A stretch of 64,000 nt of DNA. Origin: Callorhinus ursinus. Lineage: Eukaryota > Chordata > Mammalia > Carnivora > Otariidae. The notes below the pieces were generated by a model. The model was not told the origin of the DNA and did no database searches. It saw only the letters and a program-made list of their open reading frames with translations. The position numbers and the translations under genes are program-made. Positions 12,040 through 23,710 of the stretch are shown piece by piece; the stretch's first letter is position 1; each line of letters starts with the position of its first letter. The stretch spans positions 58,435,156 to 58,499,155 of the forward strand of contig NW_020312828.1 in assembly GCF_003265705.1 (NCBI RefSeq), given 5' to 3'.

Positions 12040-13345
12040 TACTGTTTAATTAATTCATTTGTTTATTACTTTTATTTCATTATCTAACTCTCATTACCCT
12101 GCTCCAACAGTGTGTGTATACTTTCAATGTTGCTGTTACTAGGTATTATAAAGTGTGTATTAATTATCTGTGTTCATTGCATTTTTAACATGAACATTAT
12201 GTAAATGAGCAGTTCTATAGCTCATTCAGTCTCTTAATTTTTTTTTCAATAAGCTTTATGCTTTGAAGACCTTACTACCTTAAATGGAAATCTTACTCAT
12301 TGTTCCTAACTGCTGCATCACACTCCATGGTGTGCATTGTCAAAGAAAAATTGCACTTGACAGAATTTAAAAGGCAAGGAAGATTTTATTCAAGACTAAT
12401 GCAATAGAGGGATCAAGCGGAACTCCCCTGGAAATAAGGGCAGGAGAGTTTTTAAGCCCCCTCAAGTGAGCTAGTGGAAAAGTACTGGAGGCCATTAGAG
12501 GGGAGATTGATCAAAGTGATTAGGTCATCTGTGTTTGTTAATTGTCTCTTATTCCAAATTAGGCGCCTATCCTCCCATAGAGACTGGGAGATAGGGGCAC
12601 TATCTTCTTTGACTGATTACATTTCAGAAAGATGGCATCCCAGATTCCTGAGAAAGACACTTCTAGATTGTAAAACTGGCCAGAGCAGGGGAGAAGATTT
12701 ACATCTCAAGGGAGCAGAGAATTTACAATCACAAGTTTTCTAAAGTAAATAACCTAGGAAAAGGGAGGTAAGGGGCCTATAGTCATGAGGAAATCTCCCT
12801 AAAGTTTAGCCAAACTAAGAAGAAAACTAAGGTTATATTGATCAGCATCCATCACATTTTAGCTCTCCATTTTTCAGAGATAAACAAGAAGGTTATTCCC
12901 ATCTTTCTACAACCACAAATAATGGTGTGAAAAAATACTTTATTCCTATGCACACCCACCAGCAGTGCATGAGACGTCCTTCAACTTCACATTCCTAACA
13001 CTTTCCATTACTAGATTTGCTATTTTACTTTTCTAATATGTAAAAAGTGATACCTTATTTTTTGCATTTGTCTAAATGCTAATGATTATTAGCATCTTTT
13101 GTTATGTGTGTTAGTTTCTTATGTTTTCTGTAAATTATCTGTTACAATGTTTGCCCATTTCCTTTTCTATTGGAGTTATTTTATTCATTGTTACAAATTT
13201 GCAGTTCCTCTTCTAGACACTGGCGATTTTAGAAATAGAAAGTATGTTTTCCCCTTCTGTTTCTTATTCACTAATTTTGTCCCAGGTGTCTGTAGTGCAC
13301 AGACATTCTTAACTTTGCTGTAATGAAACACAGATAATATATTTG
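12040..13345 (-). mobile_element. Ancient L1 (ORF2 tail, minus), interrupted by an LTR
   Basis: Plus-strand reading of 12300-12337 ('tgctgcatcacactccatgg') and of 12857-13345 ('gcacacccaccagcagtgca', 'acaatgtttgcccatttcct') follows the reverse complement of L1 ORF2's C-terminal region in old mammalian L1s. The left limit is vague. The copy is heavily diverged and is split by the LTR at 12338-12854. Confidence 0.55.
12338..12854 (-). mobile_element. Solo LTR of an endogenous retrovirus-like element, minus strand
   Basis: Reading the minus strand, about 517 bases start TGATGG and end TTTGACA, consistent with TG...CA LTR ends. A polyadenylation signal AATAAA (within 'gaataaaatctt', near 12385) lies about 50 bases before the LTR end. 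No gag, pol or env sequence adjoins it, so it is a solo LTR. The family is not assigned. The target duplication is not convincing, perhaps only 'cat'. Confidence 0.6.
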
Positions 13346-13899
13346 TCTTGATGTGTTCTTTTCAGGTTTTTATATAAAATCTTTCTCCATGCCTACATCA
13401 CAGAAATATTATTTTACACTTTCATTAGCTTTTTGATATTCCCTTAAATGTCTGTTTCTTTAATGTCCCTAGAATATAAATACATGTGATATTTTAGCGG
13501 AAAATCCATATTATCCTCCATATAGTATGTCACTCATCCTAACCATTACAAAAGCAACCATTCTTCAGTTGTTTTGTATTTTATTATATATCAATCTGGT
13601 TGCTGAATTTTTATGGATTGTTTTAGCCCATTATACTTTTTCACAGTTCAATTGTTTTTCTTGCACTAGTTCCATATTTGTAATACAATAATTTGTTCTA
13701 TATCTTATTGTCTAGTAGAGCATACTTATTGTATTCATTCAATTTCATAAGGTTGACTTGGCTATTTGGGAACATTAAATTCTTCATATGTATTTTACAG
13801 TGAATTTATAGAATTTCTCAAAAATTATAAAATGAGTTACTCTCTGTTTGCTTATCTTTCATAACCTTGACACTCTTCAAAGAGCACTGATTATTTATT

Positions 13900-14220
13900 T
13901 TGAAAAATGTACTTTAATTAGCTTTGTCTAGTTTTCTCATTATTGGGGTTAGGTTTTGCATTTTTGGCAAAAATTTCACATGGGTGATGTACATTCAGTG
14001 TGTTTTACTAACAGGCTAAGATATTGAGTCTTGTTATTACTGGTGATATTTACCTTGATCATTTGGTTAAGTTACTGTCTGCCAAATTTCTCCACTATAA
14101 GTTCATTATCTTTCTCTTTATAACTGGTAACTACCTTGTGGAACATAATATGAGATGATGCAATTCCTGTTTTTCCTCAAAATTCCAGCCACTAATTTTA
14201 GCATCTGGCAGTGAATCTTA
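13900..14220 (-). mobile_element. Ancient L1 3' UTR fragment
   Basis: 'gatatttaccttgatcattt' and 'ccaaatttctccactataag' follow the order seen in old L1M 3' UTR copies, also present in this window near 57260-57330. Diverged and incomplete. Confidence 0.5.
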
Positions 14221-14294
14221 TAATAACATTTTTACTGTGAAATTTGCCTAATGATGATAATTTCCTGTTCTTGATAATTGTTTCATAATTACTT

Positions 14295-14412
14295 AGAATG
14301 CTAACATTGGGAAATTGAGGTAAGGAATATAAGGAAACTCTTTGTACTATTGTTGCAACTTTTCTGTAAGTCGAAAATTAGCTTCAAATTTTTAAACAAT
14401 ATAAAATAAAAT
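14295..14412 (+). mobile_element. Ancient L1 3' terminus
   Basis: 'aacattgggaaattgaggta', 'ctctttgtactattgttgca' and a terminal 'aacaatataaaataaaat' resemble the terminal 100 bases of old L1M elements. Confidence 0.5.
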
Positions 14413-15507
14413 GCTGGGCTTTTATTTGGGATTATGTTGAATTCATAGGTTAATACATTAATTTGAGGACAATTAACATCTTATAATTTAGCTGTGAAAT
14501 AACAACTTATACATTTGGTTGTCCCATCCAATAGCGTAATCAGACCAACTTTTGTGAATAAAGTGTTTAATGGATAAGAAAATGATAAACTTTATCAACT
14601 GCCATTTTTGTGCCAAAACAGGTGAGAACATAGGTTTGATAATTTTATTTAGCAATGTGGAGATTATTGGTGCCTTTACTAAGAGAAGTGTTGGTGGAAT
14701 AATAGAGTTGACAGATAATTAGAGTAAGTTCAACAGAGAAAAGGAGAAGAGGAATCGAAAATAGCACACATGATTATTTCAAGAAAATTTTGTGTAAAGA
14801 AAGAGTTACAGATCAGTAGCTGGAAAGATACATGGATTTAAGATGTTTCTTTTTTTTTTCTATCTTTTATTATAGCACAGAAGATACATAGCATGGTCCA
14901 ATACTGATGATAACCATCTAGGAGAGAGGGAAAACTAATATGATAAAGGGCAGAATTAGAACAATTTCTTGAATAAGATGCAATATAAATTGGAAGCTGG
15001 GCTAGCTAAAGGAAGAAGAGTGAGAATGGTTATTATTGTTGAGGGGTTTATTTCAGCTACATCCTGTTATCCTAGTGCAGCCATGGACTAAATAGAAATC
15101 TGGGTTTGGCAGGAGTTTGGGTTTGTTGGTTTGTTTGTTTAAAGGAGCACAATAATAAAAAAAATAAAATGAAGGAGCACAATAAAATAAGAGAGGATTC
15201 AAATTTTTGTGGGTAAATGCTAGTAGGTAATTATAATAGCTTATTACAAAATTTAAGTTTGGAAGATGAGAAGTGAAAACATGGAAGGGTTTGGGGACAG
15301 TGAAGAGAGTGATCAATGGTGATATAAGTGTATTTTAAATACCATTAAACTCAAAGGTTTGTGGTAATTGGAATCATAGAAGTAGGGAAATTTTCATGGC
15401 ATTGAGTTTTATTTATAGTTTAATTTTCCCAATCAAATGATCTAAGCCACTGCCCAGGAATGTAGAATCAATTGCAATTAGATCTAGTTTAAAATACCAA
15501 TTCTTTT
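14413..15507. other. Unassigned AT-rich region
   Basis: No gene, RNA or named repeat recognised. Includes a T-run at about 14848-14860. Confidence 0.5.
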
Positions 15508-15519
15508 TCAAAACATAAC

Positions 15520-15728
15520 GTTTTTTTGTTGTTTTTTAAGATTTTATTTATTTATCTGACAGAGAGATAGAGAGGGAGCACAAGTAGGCAGAGTGGCATG
15601 CAGAGGGAGAGAGAGAAGCAGGCTCTCCGCTGAGCAGGGAGCCAGACGTGGGGCTCGATCCCAAGACCCCAGGATCATGACCTGAGCTGAAGGCAGCCGC
15701 TTAACCAACTGAGCCACCCAGGCTCCCC
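15520..15728 (-). mobile_element. CAN-SINE inserted beside an older SINE
   Basis: Minus-strand CAN-SINE ('aagattttatttatttatct' to 'gagccacccaggctcccc'). A 12-bp target-site duplication 'tcaaaacataac' is seen at 15508-15519 and 15729-15740. The right copy overlaps the left flank of the older SINE at 15747. Confidence 0.94.
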
Positions 15729-15746
15729 TCAAAACATAACATTCTT

Positions 15747-15929
15747 GGGGCAACTGAGGGGCTCAGTTGGTTAAGCATTTGACTCTTGATCTCAGTTCAG
15801 GTCTTGATCTCAGGGTCATGAGTTCAAGCTCCATGTTGGGCTCCACACTGGTGTGGAGCCCACCTGGAATTAAAAAAAAACTTAAAATTTAAAATAAATA
15901 AATAAATAATAAATAAATAAATAAATGAA
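15747..15929 (+). mobile_element. Older CAN-SINE
   Basis: Diverged plus-strand copy: 'gaggggctcagttggttaag', 'gactcttgatctcag', 'ggtcatgagttcaagctcca', ending in an (aaat)n tail. Flanks 'acataacattctt' (left) and 'atataacatttctt' (right) look like its decayed target-site duplication. Confidence 0.9.
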
Positions 15930-15979
15930 ATATAACATTTCTTATATTTCTTCTACTAAGTCAGTCTTTGTATAAGATA

Positions 15980-16070
15980 TCATCAGATAGATGATAGATG
16001 GGAAGATAGGTAGATAGTTAAATAGCTAGCTAAGTAGCCATATAGACAAATGTATAGATAATATGTATCA
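15980..16070. repeat. Degenerate GATA-type simple repeat
   Basis: Runs of 'gatagatgatagatggg' and 'gataggtagatagtt' with interruptions, fading at about 16070. An old tetranucleotide microsatellite. Confidence 0.65.
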
Positions 16071-16479
16071 CAAAGGAGATCCCCATACTTAAAATATTAT
16101 AGAAAAAGACTTTTTCATAACTTCCAATATTATCCATCTACCTACCTACATATCTGTCTCCATGTTTTCTATTATGAAAGTGAATGTGCTTTATGGCATT
16201 ACAGAAAATAACTATTACTTAACCAAGCTTTTTTCTTATATATTTTAGAAAAGAACTAAAATATGTTGAATACAAATTTTCTGGCAAACTAAAATCTGTA
16301 AACACACACACACACATACCTTGGAAGATAGACTTGTCAGGTATAAATGTATCTGGGAATCACTCTAAAAGATGTGTTTTTACTGTGTGCCCAGATAATA
16401 TTTTCATATCATGAGCACTATTACTGTCTTGAATTCTAATTATATATTTAGCTATATCTCCATGTTCCTCTCACTCTTA

Positions 16480-16710
16480 TTCATGGTATGACAGTATCTT
16501 AATATTTGTAGCTCCAGCATTAGGCCAGTACTGGGCACATGGGAGGTGCTGAATATTTATTTGCCAGATACATAAATTTATGAATAACATGAATCAATTG
16601 AAAGAATAAACCCAAGGAATATTCTGAAGAAATACCGTAAAAATAACATGAAGTATTTTATGCTTGTAAAATACTAAGACATGATAAACTATGATGGTCT
16701 TTTGCCTTAT
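16480..16710 (+). repeat. Direct-duplication copy 1, containing an L2 3' end
   Basis: 'cagtactgggcacatgggag' and 'gtgctgaatatttatttgcc' resemble the LINE-2 3' terminus. The similarity to 18395-18610 continues past the expected L2 end through 'tgtaaaatactaag' to 'ggtcttttgcctta', so the two segments look like copies of one local sequence about 1.9 kb apart. Confidence 0.6.
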
Positions 16711-17879
16711 TAAATGAATTTTATGATAGACTTCATGAATTCTGCCAAGTCCTTCATTATTTGGTGAAGTATCAAATTAGCAATTAGAGATTCTACCAAC
16801 AACTTGAATAAAAACCAATTGATTTGCTTTACAAAGTATGTAACAATGACCAGTAACGCTTAAACAGTGTATCAAATCCTGCTATGATAATAAAGTCATT
16901 TTTGGTCTGTTAGTCCTTGCCTTACTTAGTTCCTCACCTGAGATAGTTTGTTTTAAAGTTAACCTGGTTACTCTGAAATTCTAGGATCCTGTGTCCTCAT
17001 GCTAAAGACTTATTCTTCCAAAGACAGGCCAGAAAATCATTCAAAAATCTATACTAAGATAAAGTTGAGTGCCTATATGTGCCTATGTAGGATATGGCAT
17101 GCACCTGAGAGAACAAATTCTTCAATGGGACATTGAATATTCCCAATGTTTGACCATTTCGCTTCTATCTTAAGGAGACAAAATGGAGAAAAAAATTAAA
17201 TAGCTATTTTAAGAGGTTAAATATTTACGTATTTAACAAATTATATCAATATATACAATCTAAAGAAAACTCTAATTACCTCTTCCTAAAAATTTACCAT
17301 AAAATCACCATAAGCAAATAAGTAATATATTTTCTTACCTTTCACAACTCTGTAAGTGTGGACACTTTGTCATAATTATAGAAATAAAGAAACTGACTTA
17401 AGTGTCAAATCAGTGATACTGTTCACCCACGGAGGGCAAGAACCAATTGTAAACCACTGGTGGACTGAAATCAGCAATAGAGAAAGTATTTACATATGGG
17501 AAATTTGTGAATGATTCAACCCCTATCTCACCCTACTCTGAAGATCCAGTTGTTAAAAAATTTACCATCATGACACTAGTTAAGTTACTCATATATGCAA
17601 AAGTATTGTTAAGTGGCAAACTAGTAATATGAAATTATAACTATCTCTACAATAACTGTAATCTTAGTCAGTCACTAGTTTATAATTACTAGAATTTTAG
17701 TAAACCCATGTGACTGTGTTTGGCTACAAATGAAGAAATGAAAGTTGAGTAAAGACAGAACAAAAACACTAGGTGATTGAGTTGGAAGATAATAATTTGT
17801 CCAATGTCTTGATTTCAGGAAAGATGAAGTTGAAGTATACAGTTTAAATGTCAGAATTGAGCTCTTAATATGGGTCTGG
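16711..17879. other. Unassigned AT-rich region
   Basis: No gene, RNA or clear repeat recognised. Confidence 0.5.
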
Positions 17880-18490
17880 CATCACTTGAATTCCATCTTC
17901 CAAACAACTGTCAAAGCGATCTCCTTAAAAAAAGAAATCCATATAACTCCCATTTCAAAACCTTTGGATGTCTATTAATTCTTTACACATTGAATCCTAA
18001 GTTGTTGTTTCTTTTATAAATATACAAGCAGTACTCCACGTCTCATACTTTTCTTAATCTGTAAGTCTAAAACTTGCTTACTTTGTTTGTTTAATTATTT
18101 ATTCATTATTTATATATGTCAGCTTTAGCCTTGTATCTTACATTTTAGCAACAAAAATCACGTTACTAAATTTCATTCTGTCAGTGCCTGTCGTGATTCT
18201 CTGCTACCATCATTTTCTAAGTTCTATTAGTTTTTTAAAATACAGTTTATGGAAAATTTCTCAGAAATGTTTCTTTTACTTTGAGCTCTCATAATAATAT
18301 TTGCTTATCTGTATCATTATTTTTCCTACTTGGCATTTTAACTTTCCACTGATATGTCACCTTACACTCTCTCCATCTTTATTATGACATACACAGCATC
18401 TTATTATTGGTAACCACAGAATTTGGCCTGTATTGGACATGGGGCAGGCACTGAATATGTATTTGCTGTATGAATAAATTAATAGATAAC
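17880..18490 (+). mobile_element. LINE-2 3' region
   Basis: 'aactgtcaaagcgatctcct', 'cccatttcaaaacctttgga' and a terminal 'ttggacatggggcaggcact ... tgaatatgtatttgctgt' follow the order of the L2 ORF tail and 3' UTR. Highly diverged. The last part overlaps duplication copy 2. Confidence 0.55.
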
Positions 18491-18610
18491 ATGAATGTCT
18501 AGAAGAGTAAACTCAAATATCTTGTGTAAAAATACTAAAGATAATATAGCATCTTATATTTGTAAAATACTAAGGTATGATGAAATGATCAACTAAATCT
18601 GGTCTTTGGC
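18395..18610 (+). repeat. Direct-duplication copy 2
   Basis: Partner of 16480-16710: 'tttggcctgtattggacatg', 'aacatgaatgtctagaagag', 'tgtaaaatactaaggtatga' and 'ctggtctttggccta' match in order at roughly 70% by eye. Similarity stops after about 18610. Confidence 0.6.
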
Positions 18611-19589
18611 CTACAGTTTATTTTTCTCGGTGGAAGGAAGACAACCAACTTTATGTTTTCTTTTAGATTGAAAATATGGGAATGAAAGAGCCACTAGCTG
18701 ACTTTATAGAAAGAGAAGGGAGGATGCAATGCTAAGGGGGGATTTGGGTTTTTTTTTTTTAATCTTTCTTTGGTATTATCTTGAAAGATCAAATTCTATG
18801 AGAAAGGAAGGAGTGTGACACATTTTTTTTTCTTTTTTATGTTCAAGTGTTTCTATGTCATTAGATCTAAAAATTAAAAGGCTTGGTGGAAAGAGCAACC
18901 AACAAAAATAATCTCTGAACAAAGGATCATTTAGGAATATGAAATTGGGAAAAGAGGCAACAGGGAAAGAATTCAGAAACCCAGGGGAAGAAAATAAGTT
19001 TGTTTTGTTTTATTTTGTTTGTTTGGTTTTGTTTTTAATAGCCAAAGCAGCTTCTGTTTAAAGTGACTGTCAAGGGAAAGGACTATTAGTTCTGGAACTC
19101 TCTTCTTCCAACCACTCCAATTGAGACACCTGCCACATGGCTCACTAAGGAGTAGCTGTCCACACAGAAATGAACTGCTTGATTAAGTATAGATTTCTTG
19201 TTATGTTAATTAAATCAATTACCTGGTTCCCCAGCAGCTCTCTTGTGAAATTCACTCCTGGCAAAAGAATAGAAGTGGATATCAAAAGCAAACTAACATT
19301 TTCATTGATTTTTTTTTCTGAAAATAATACTGTAGATCAGTAAGCATTTTCATTTTGCAAGCTGTCAAAGTGAAACATGATTTTGACAAGCAATACATGA
19401 TTCAAAATATTTGAAATTTTAATTGTCTTTATCACCAAATGTTTTCACCAGTGATTATGGTAAAGTGCAGATAAGGGCTGTGTTAGAGGTATGTTCATTA
19501 AAGGCTAGGTTGGAGGTATGGTCAAGATCAAAGGCATCTACATCAGAAAAGGAGAATTATGGTAGGAATGATATATTAATGATTAACAT
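18611..19589. other. Unassigned region
   Basis: A G/T-rich low-complexity tract lies at about 18999-19036. No gene or named repeat was recognised otherwise. 19140-19300 includes 'ttaattaaatcaattacctg', an AT-rich homeodomain-like context that is not evidence of function. Confidence 0.45.
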
Positions 19590-19607
19590 GAAATGACATT
19601 ACACTAG

Positions 19608-19805
19608 GGTGCCTGGGTGGCTCAGTTGGTTAAGCGACTGCCTTCGGCTCAGGTCATGATCCGGGAGTCCCGGGATCAAGTCCCACATCGGGCTCCCTGC
19701 TCAGCAGGGAGTCTGCTTCTCTCTCTGACCCTCTTCCCTCTCGTGCTCTCTATCTCTCATTCTCTCTTTCTCTGAAATAAATAAATAAAATCTTTAAAAA
19801 AAAAA
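19608..19805 (+). mobile_element. Young CAN-SINE with perfect 18-bp target-site duplication
   Basis: Well-preserved head ('gtgcctgggtggctcagttg'), 'gactgccttcggctcaggtc', a CT-rich middle, (aaat)n and 'aaaatctttaaaaaaaaaa'. Flanked by identical 'gaaatgacattacactag' at 19590-19607 and 19806-19823. The exact duplication indicates recent insertion. Confidence 0.97.
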
Positions 19806-19970
19806 GAAATGACATTACACTAGATACTATTTTAAACAACATAACTAACATAGAGACTGTCATGCAGAAAAGAATACCAACATAAAATTGCTCCCTTACT
19901 AGATATTTTACCTTAATCAGACACTTTCTGACTTATTTATATAAAGCAAATTATAAGACTTTTTTGACTT

Positions 19971-20115
19971 AGGATCTTTGCAGTTAATGTTTCATCTTTC
20001 TGGAATGCTCTTTCCCCCCGATATAGGCATGGATTCATCATGTCATACAGATCTCTGCTCCAATGTCACCCGTCAGACAACCTACCTAACCACTCTACTA
20101 TGCAAAATACATTGT
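19971..20115 (+). mobile_element. LINE-2 fragment
   Basis: 'atctttgcagttaatgtttc', 'ctggaatgctctttcccccc' and 'ctgctccaatgtcacccgtc' match the order of the L2 ORF2 tail. Confidence 0.6.
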
Positions 20116-20630
20116 GAACTATAAATTTCATGTGTCAGCCTAAATATGAACAGCAATATCCACATTTTTGTCAGTTTGGTGATGCAATTTATACCATAAT
20201 AACCTGTTCTTACTTCAGATTTTTTTTTTAGTTTTACGTACTTAATTCAAGATATGCTTCTCTGAACACTTAAATATTTTTTATACTGGATTTGAGCACA
20301 TTACTATTGTGTGCATAAATAATTTGACCACAACTAAAGTAAACTACATAATTTTCAATTTCCATGGGTCCTTAGAACATTACTTTTTATACTATTTTGT
20401 CTCCCCCATTTAAGCTTACCAGCAATTTTGGATTGCTGTCATTTTTCTCCTTACTCTAGGCTTCATTTAAGTTCCTTTTATTTGATTTTAATACTAAGAA
20501 TGGGTTCAAATAATTAAAAGTCATGATTGTAATACATATGTAAATACTATGTTCATATATATATACATGTGTGCATACTACATATCTACTCTTAATTAAT
20601 ATACTAATATTAGTTTATATGTTATAATTA

Positions 20631-20826
20631 TTTTTTAAAGATTTATTTATTTATTATTAGAGAGAGAGAGTACCAGGAGCAGGGTCAGAGGGAGAGGGAG
20701 AGTCTTAGGCAGACTCCACGCTGAGCTTGGAGTCTCACACATGCTTGATCTCACAACCTTGAAATCACGACCTGAGCCAAAACGAAGAGTCAGACCCTTA
20801 ACTGACTGTGACACCCAGGCACCCCA
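20631..20826 (-). mobile_element. Older CAN-SINE
   Basis: Minus-strand copy, 'aaagatttatttatttatta' to 'gacacccaggcacccc', with diverged body. Flanks 'tttatatgttat' at 20614-20625 and 20828-20839 form the target-site duplication. Confidence 0.92.
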
Positions 20827-20839
20827 ATTTATATGTTAT

Positions 20840-22080
20840 TATAATTTCTTTCATATCTGATATAAAATGAAATAATATCTAATCAGTTATTTCTCATTAA
20901 TTATTTCTATAAACCTCTAGATTTTTTTCCCTTAAAACAAATACACTGTTTATGGTGATTTATTAACATAAAGCCCTTTAGTCACATTTAAACCCACCTT
21001 TGCTATAAAGACCATGTAATAATAATTCACATAATACAACATGAAAATCTTGGAACAAAAAGTTTTATGATAATAATTCTAACAATATTTCAACTTGCAT
21101 CACCCATCTCTGACACTACGGCCACAAATTGTAATAGTTCAGGAGATAGTCTTAGTAAATCAAAAAACATGGCCACTTGGAAATTGCCATCTAATTCCAC
21201 AGATAGAAAATGAAGTGCCTTCCATTAACAAGCTTCTAATCATCCAGCTACAATGTCAAAAAATCATTGTCACTCTTCCTTGTCATTAAGTTTGGAGAAC
21301 TTGCTAAAAATACAGAGGGAGTTATCCAGTCTTATTGTTCTTTACCATCTGAATGGCTTCCAAGTCACAGTATGAAAATTACTAAAGTTAAATAAGTTGT
21401 ATTACTCAGCTTTCACTACCTTATGCTATAGTAACAAGCCAACCTAAAAACTTGGTGAATTATATTCACAGAGCTTACTTCTCATTGACTTTACATGTTG
21501 GCTGCAGATCTGATTTTTTATGTGTCTTCTCAAATCTGAAAAGGAGGCAAAGGTTTTCACACAAGAGGAAAAGCAAAACTGCATAAACATGTGGGTGCTC
21601 TTAAGCTTTTGCTCAGAAGTGATGAATATCATTTCAGCTCATGTTTTATTGGTCAAAACTATGACATGGTGAAGGCTGATCTCAGTGGGGCATAGAAGAA
21701 AAGTACTCTTATGGGAATGCACAGTCAATATGTAAAAACAATAAAATCCATGACTAAAAATTGTATCAAATTAAAAAAATGAATAATTGTCCTTTGTGTC
21801 TTAAATATACACATTAATTAACCCTAGCATTTCATTAATATACTAAGCCAAAAGATTTTTTAAAATAAACCATACTGTCTTCTTAGTTATTAAAGTTGAA
21901 AATATAAAATATTGAAAATTATTACATTTTTAAGAATCTCAAATTACAAAGTTATTCTCAATACCAAAGATGCATATGAAAAAACTTTTAAAAATATAAA
22001 TAAAATAATATATAATAAATGACAGTTATGACTTTAGAAATGTTTCATTATCATTTTGATATTTAACTTGGCAATTGGTT
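20840..22080. other. AT-rich region with one ancient repeat
   Basis: 21396-21720 ('attactcagctttcactacc', 'aaaacttggtgaattatatt', 'ttttattggtcaaaactatg') resembles a widespread ancient mammalian repeat whose class I cannot fix. The rest is unassigned. Confidence 0.4.
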
Positions 22081-22084
22081 TGTT

Positions 22085-22425
22085 GTTTTTTGAATTATAT
22101 TTAACATATAACAATGTGTAAATTTAAGGTGTACAGCAGGTTGACTTATATATTGTCATATGATTGCCATTGAAACAATAGTTAGCACCTCTATCATGTC
22201 ACATAATTATAATTTCTTTTTTGCAGTGGGGAATAAAGATCTAGTTCTCTGGCATGGTTGATGATTATAATGTAATAAATTTGTCTATATTCACTATTCT
22301 CTGCATTATATCTCCAGAACTCACTTGCCTCCTAGTTGCAAGTTTGTACCCTTAAACATCTCTCCTATTCCCCCACCCTCAGCCCCAGGTAACTACCACA
22401 TTACTCTGTTTTTACAAGTTTGCCT
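22085..22425 (-). mobile_element. Old L1 3' UTR fragment
   Basis: 'gaattatatttaacatataa', 'aggtgtacagcaggttgact', 'ttgcaagtttgtaccctt' and 'ccaggtaactaccacattac' read as the reverse complement of an L1M-type 3' UTR. A (TTTA)n-(TTTG)n run follows at 22430-22470. Confidence 0.7.
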
Positions 22426-22555
22426 CCTTTTATTTATTTATTTATTTGTTTGTTTGTTTGTTTGTTTATTAAATTCAGCATGCCTTTATTAAAGTTAGGC
22501 ATTCAACATGAGAAAAGTCTTAATCCTTACAGTATTTTCTTCTGTGGTGTCTGAT

Positions 22556-22800
22556 TAGCAAATGAAAACACCAGTTCTGAAACCAGACTGCCAGTGTTCA
22601 AACCTCAACTTTTCCATTTACTATCTGTATGACTTTAGACAAGTATTTAGCCTACTAATAGCTCAGGTTCCTGACTTGTAATATAGGAAAAGCAAGAGAA
22701 CCTACCTAATACCATTATAGTAAGGATGAAATGAGGTAATGTGTGTGAAGTTCTGTGAACGGTGCTTGCCATATACTGATAGCTGTGTGAATGTTCAATA
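22556..22800 (+). mobile_element. MIR SINE
   Basis: The order 'accagactgccagtgttcaa', 'tgtatgactttagacaagta', 'taaggatgaaatgaggtaat', 'cggtgcttgccatatact' follows the MIR consensus over almost its full length. Confidence 0.78.
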
Positions 22801-22811
22801 TGATTTTTCTT

Positions 22812-23221
22812 TTAGTTTCAAGTTTTTATTTAAAGTCCACCTAGTAACTTGCAGTGTAAAATTACTTTCAGGTGTAGAATTTAGTGATTCGTCACTTACA
22901 TATAATACCCAGTGCTTATCACAGGTGCCCTCCTTAATACCCATCACCCATTTAACCCATCTCCCTGCCCACCTCTCCTTAGCAACCCTCGGTGTGTTCT
23001 CTATAGATAAGAGTCTTTATGTGATTTGCCTCTCCTTTGCTCCCCTATATTCATTTGTTTTGTTTCTTATATTCCACATATGAGTGAATTCATATGGTGT
23101 TTGTCTTTCTTATCTGACTTATCTCACTTAGCATACCATCCTCAAGGTCCAACCATGTTGTCACAAATGCCAAAATTCCCTTTTTTGTCATGGCTAAATT
23201 ATATTCCATTGTATTCATATA
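22812..23221 (-). mobile_element. L1 3' end, part 1 (split by DNA transposon)
   Basis: 'ttcaagtttttatttaaagt' through 'cccagtgcttatcacaggtg' to 'ttatattccattgtattcat' is the reverse complement of a carnivore L1 3' UTR and ORF2 tail. The L1 resumes at about 23711 at the next consensus position. Confidence 0.9.
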
Positions 23222-23710
23222 CAGTAGTCCCCTCTTATCCATGTAGGATACATTCTGAAACCCACAGTGGATGTCTGAACTTATGGATAGTACCAAACCC
23301 CGTATACACTATGATTTTCTTTATACATACCTACCTATGATAAAGTTTAATTTATAAATTAGACACTAGAAGAGATTCACAGCAATAACTATAATAAAAT
23401 AGAACAATTATAACAATTACTCTAATTAAAGTCATGTGAATGTAGAGTTTCTCTCTGTGTTTCTTTCTCTCTCAAAATATCTTAGTGTACTGTACTCACC
23501 CTTCTTCTTCTTGTGATGATGAGAGATAATAAAATGCTTACATGATGAGATGAAGTGAGGTAAATGATGTAGGTAGGCATCGTGACATAGGGTTAGGCTA
23601 CTACTAACCTTCTGATAATGTGTCATAAGGAGGACCATCTACTTCCAGACCATGGCTGACTGTGAGTCACAGAAATCATGGAAAGCAAAATTGTGGATAA
23701 GGGGAGACTG
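23222..23710. mobile_element. Non-autonomous DNA transposon with terminal inverted repeats
   Basis: Starts 'cagtagtcccctcttatcca' and ends 'tggataaggggagactg', which are inverted repeats of each other with few mismatches. The left flank ends in TA, as expected for TA-targeting Tigger/pogo or mariner elements, but the right TA is displaced by two bases. At about 489 bases it has no usable open frame. The exact family is not assigned. Confidence 0.82.

Noticed and set aside
19608..19690. tRNA-like gene from A-box and B-box sequence
   Set aside because: This is the tRNA-derived head of a CAN-SINE. It is followed by a CT tract and A-tail and has target-site duplications. The same applies to all other SINE heads in the window.
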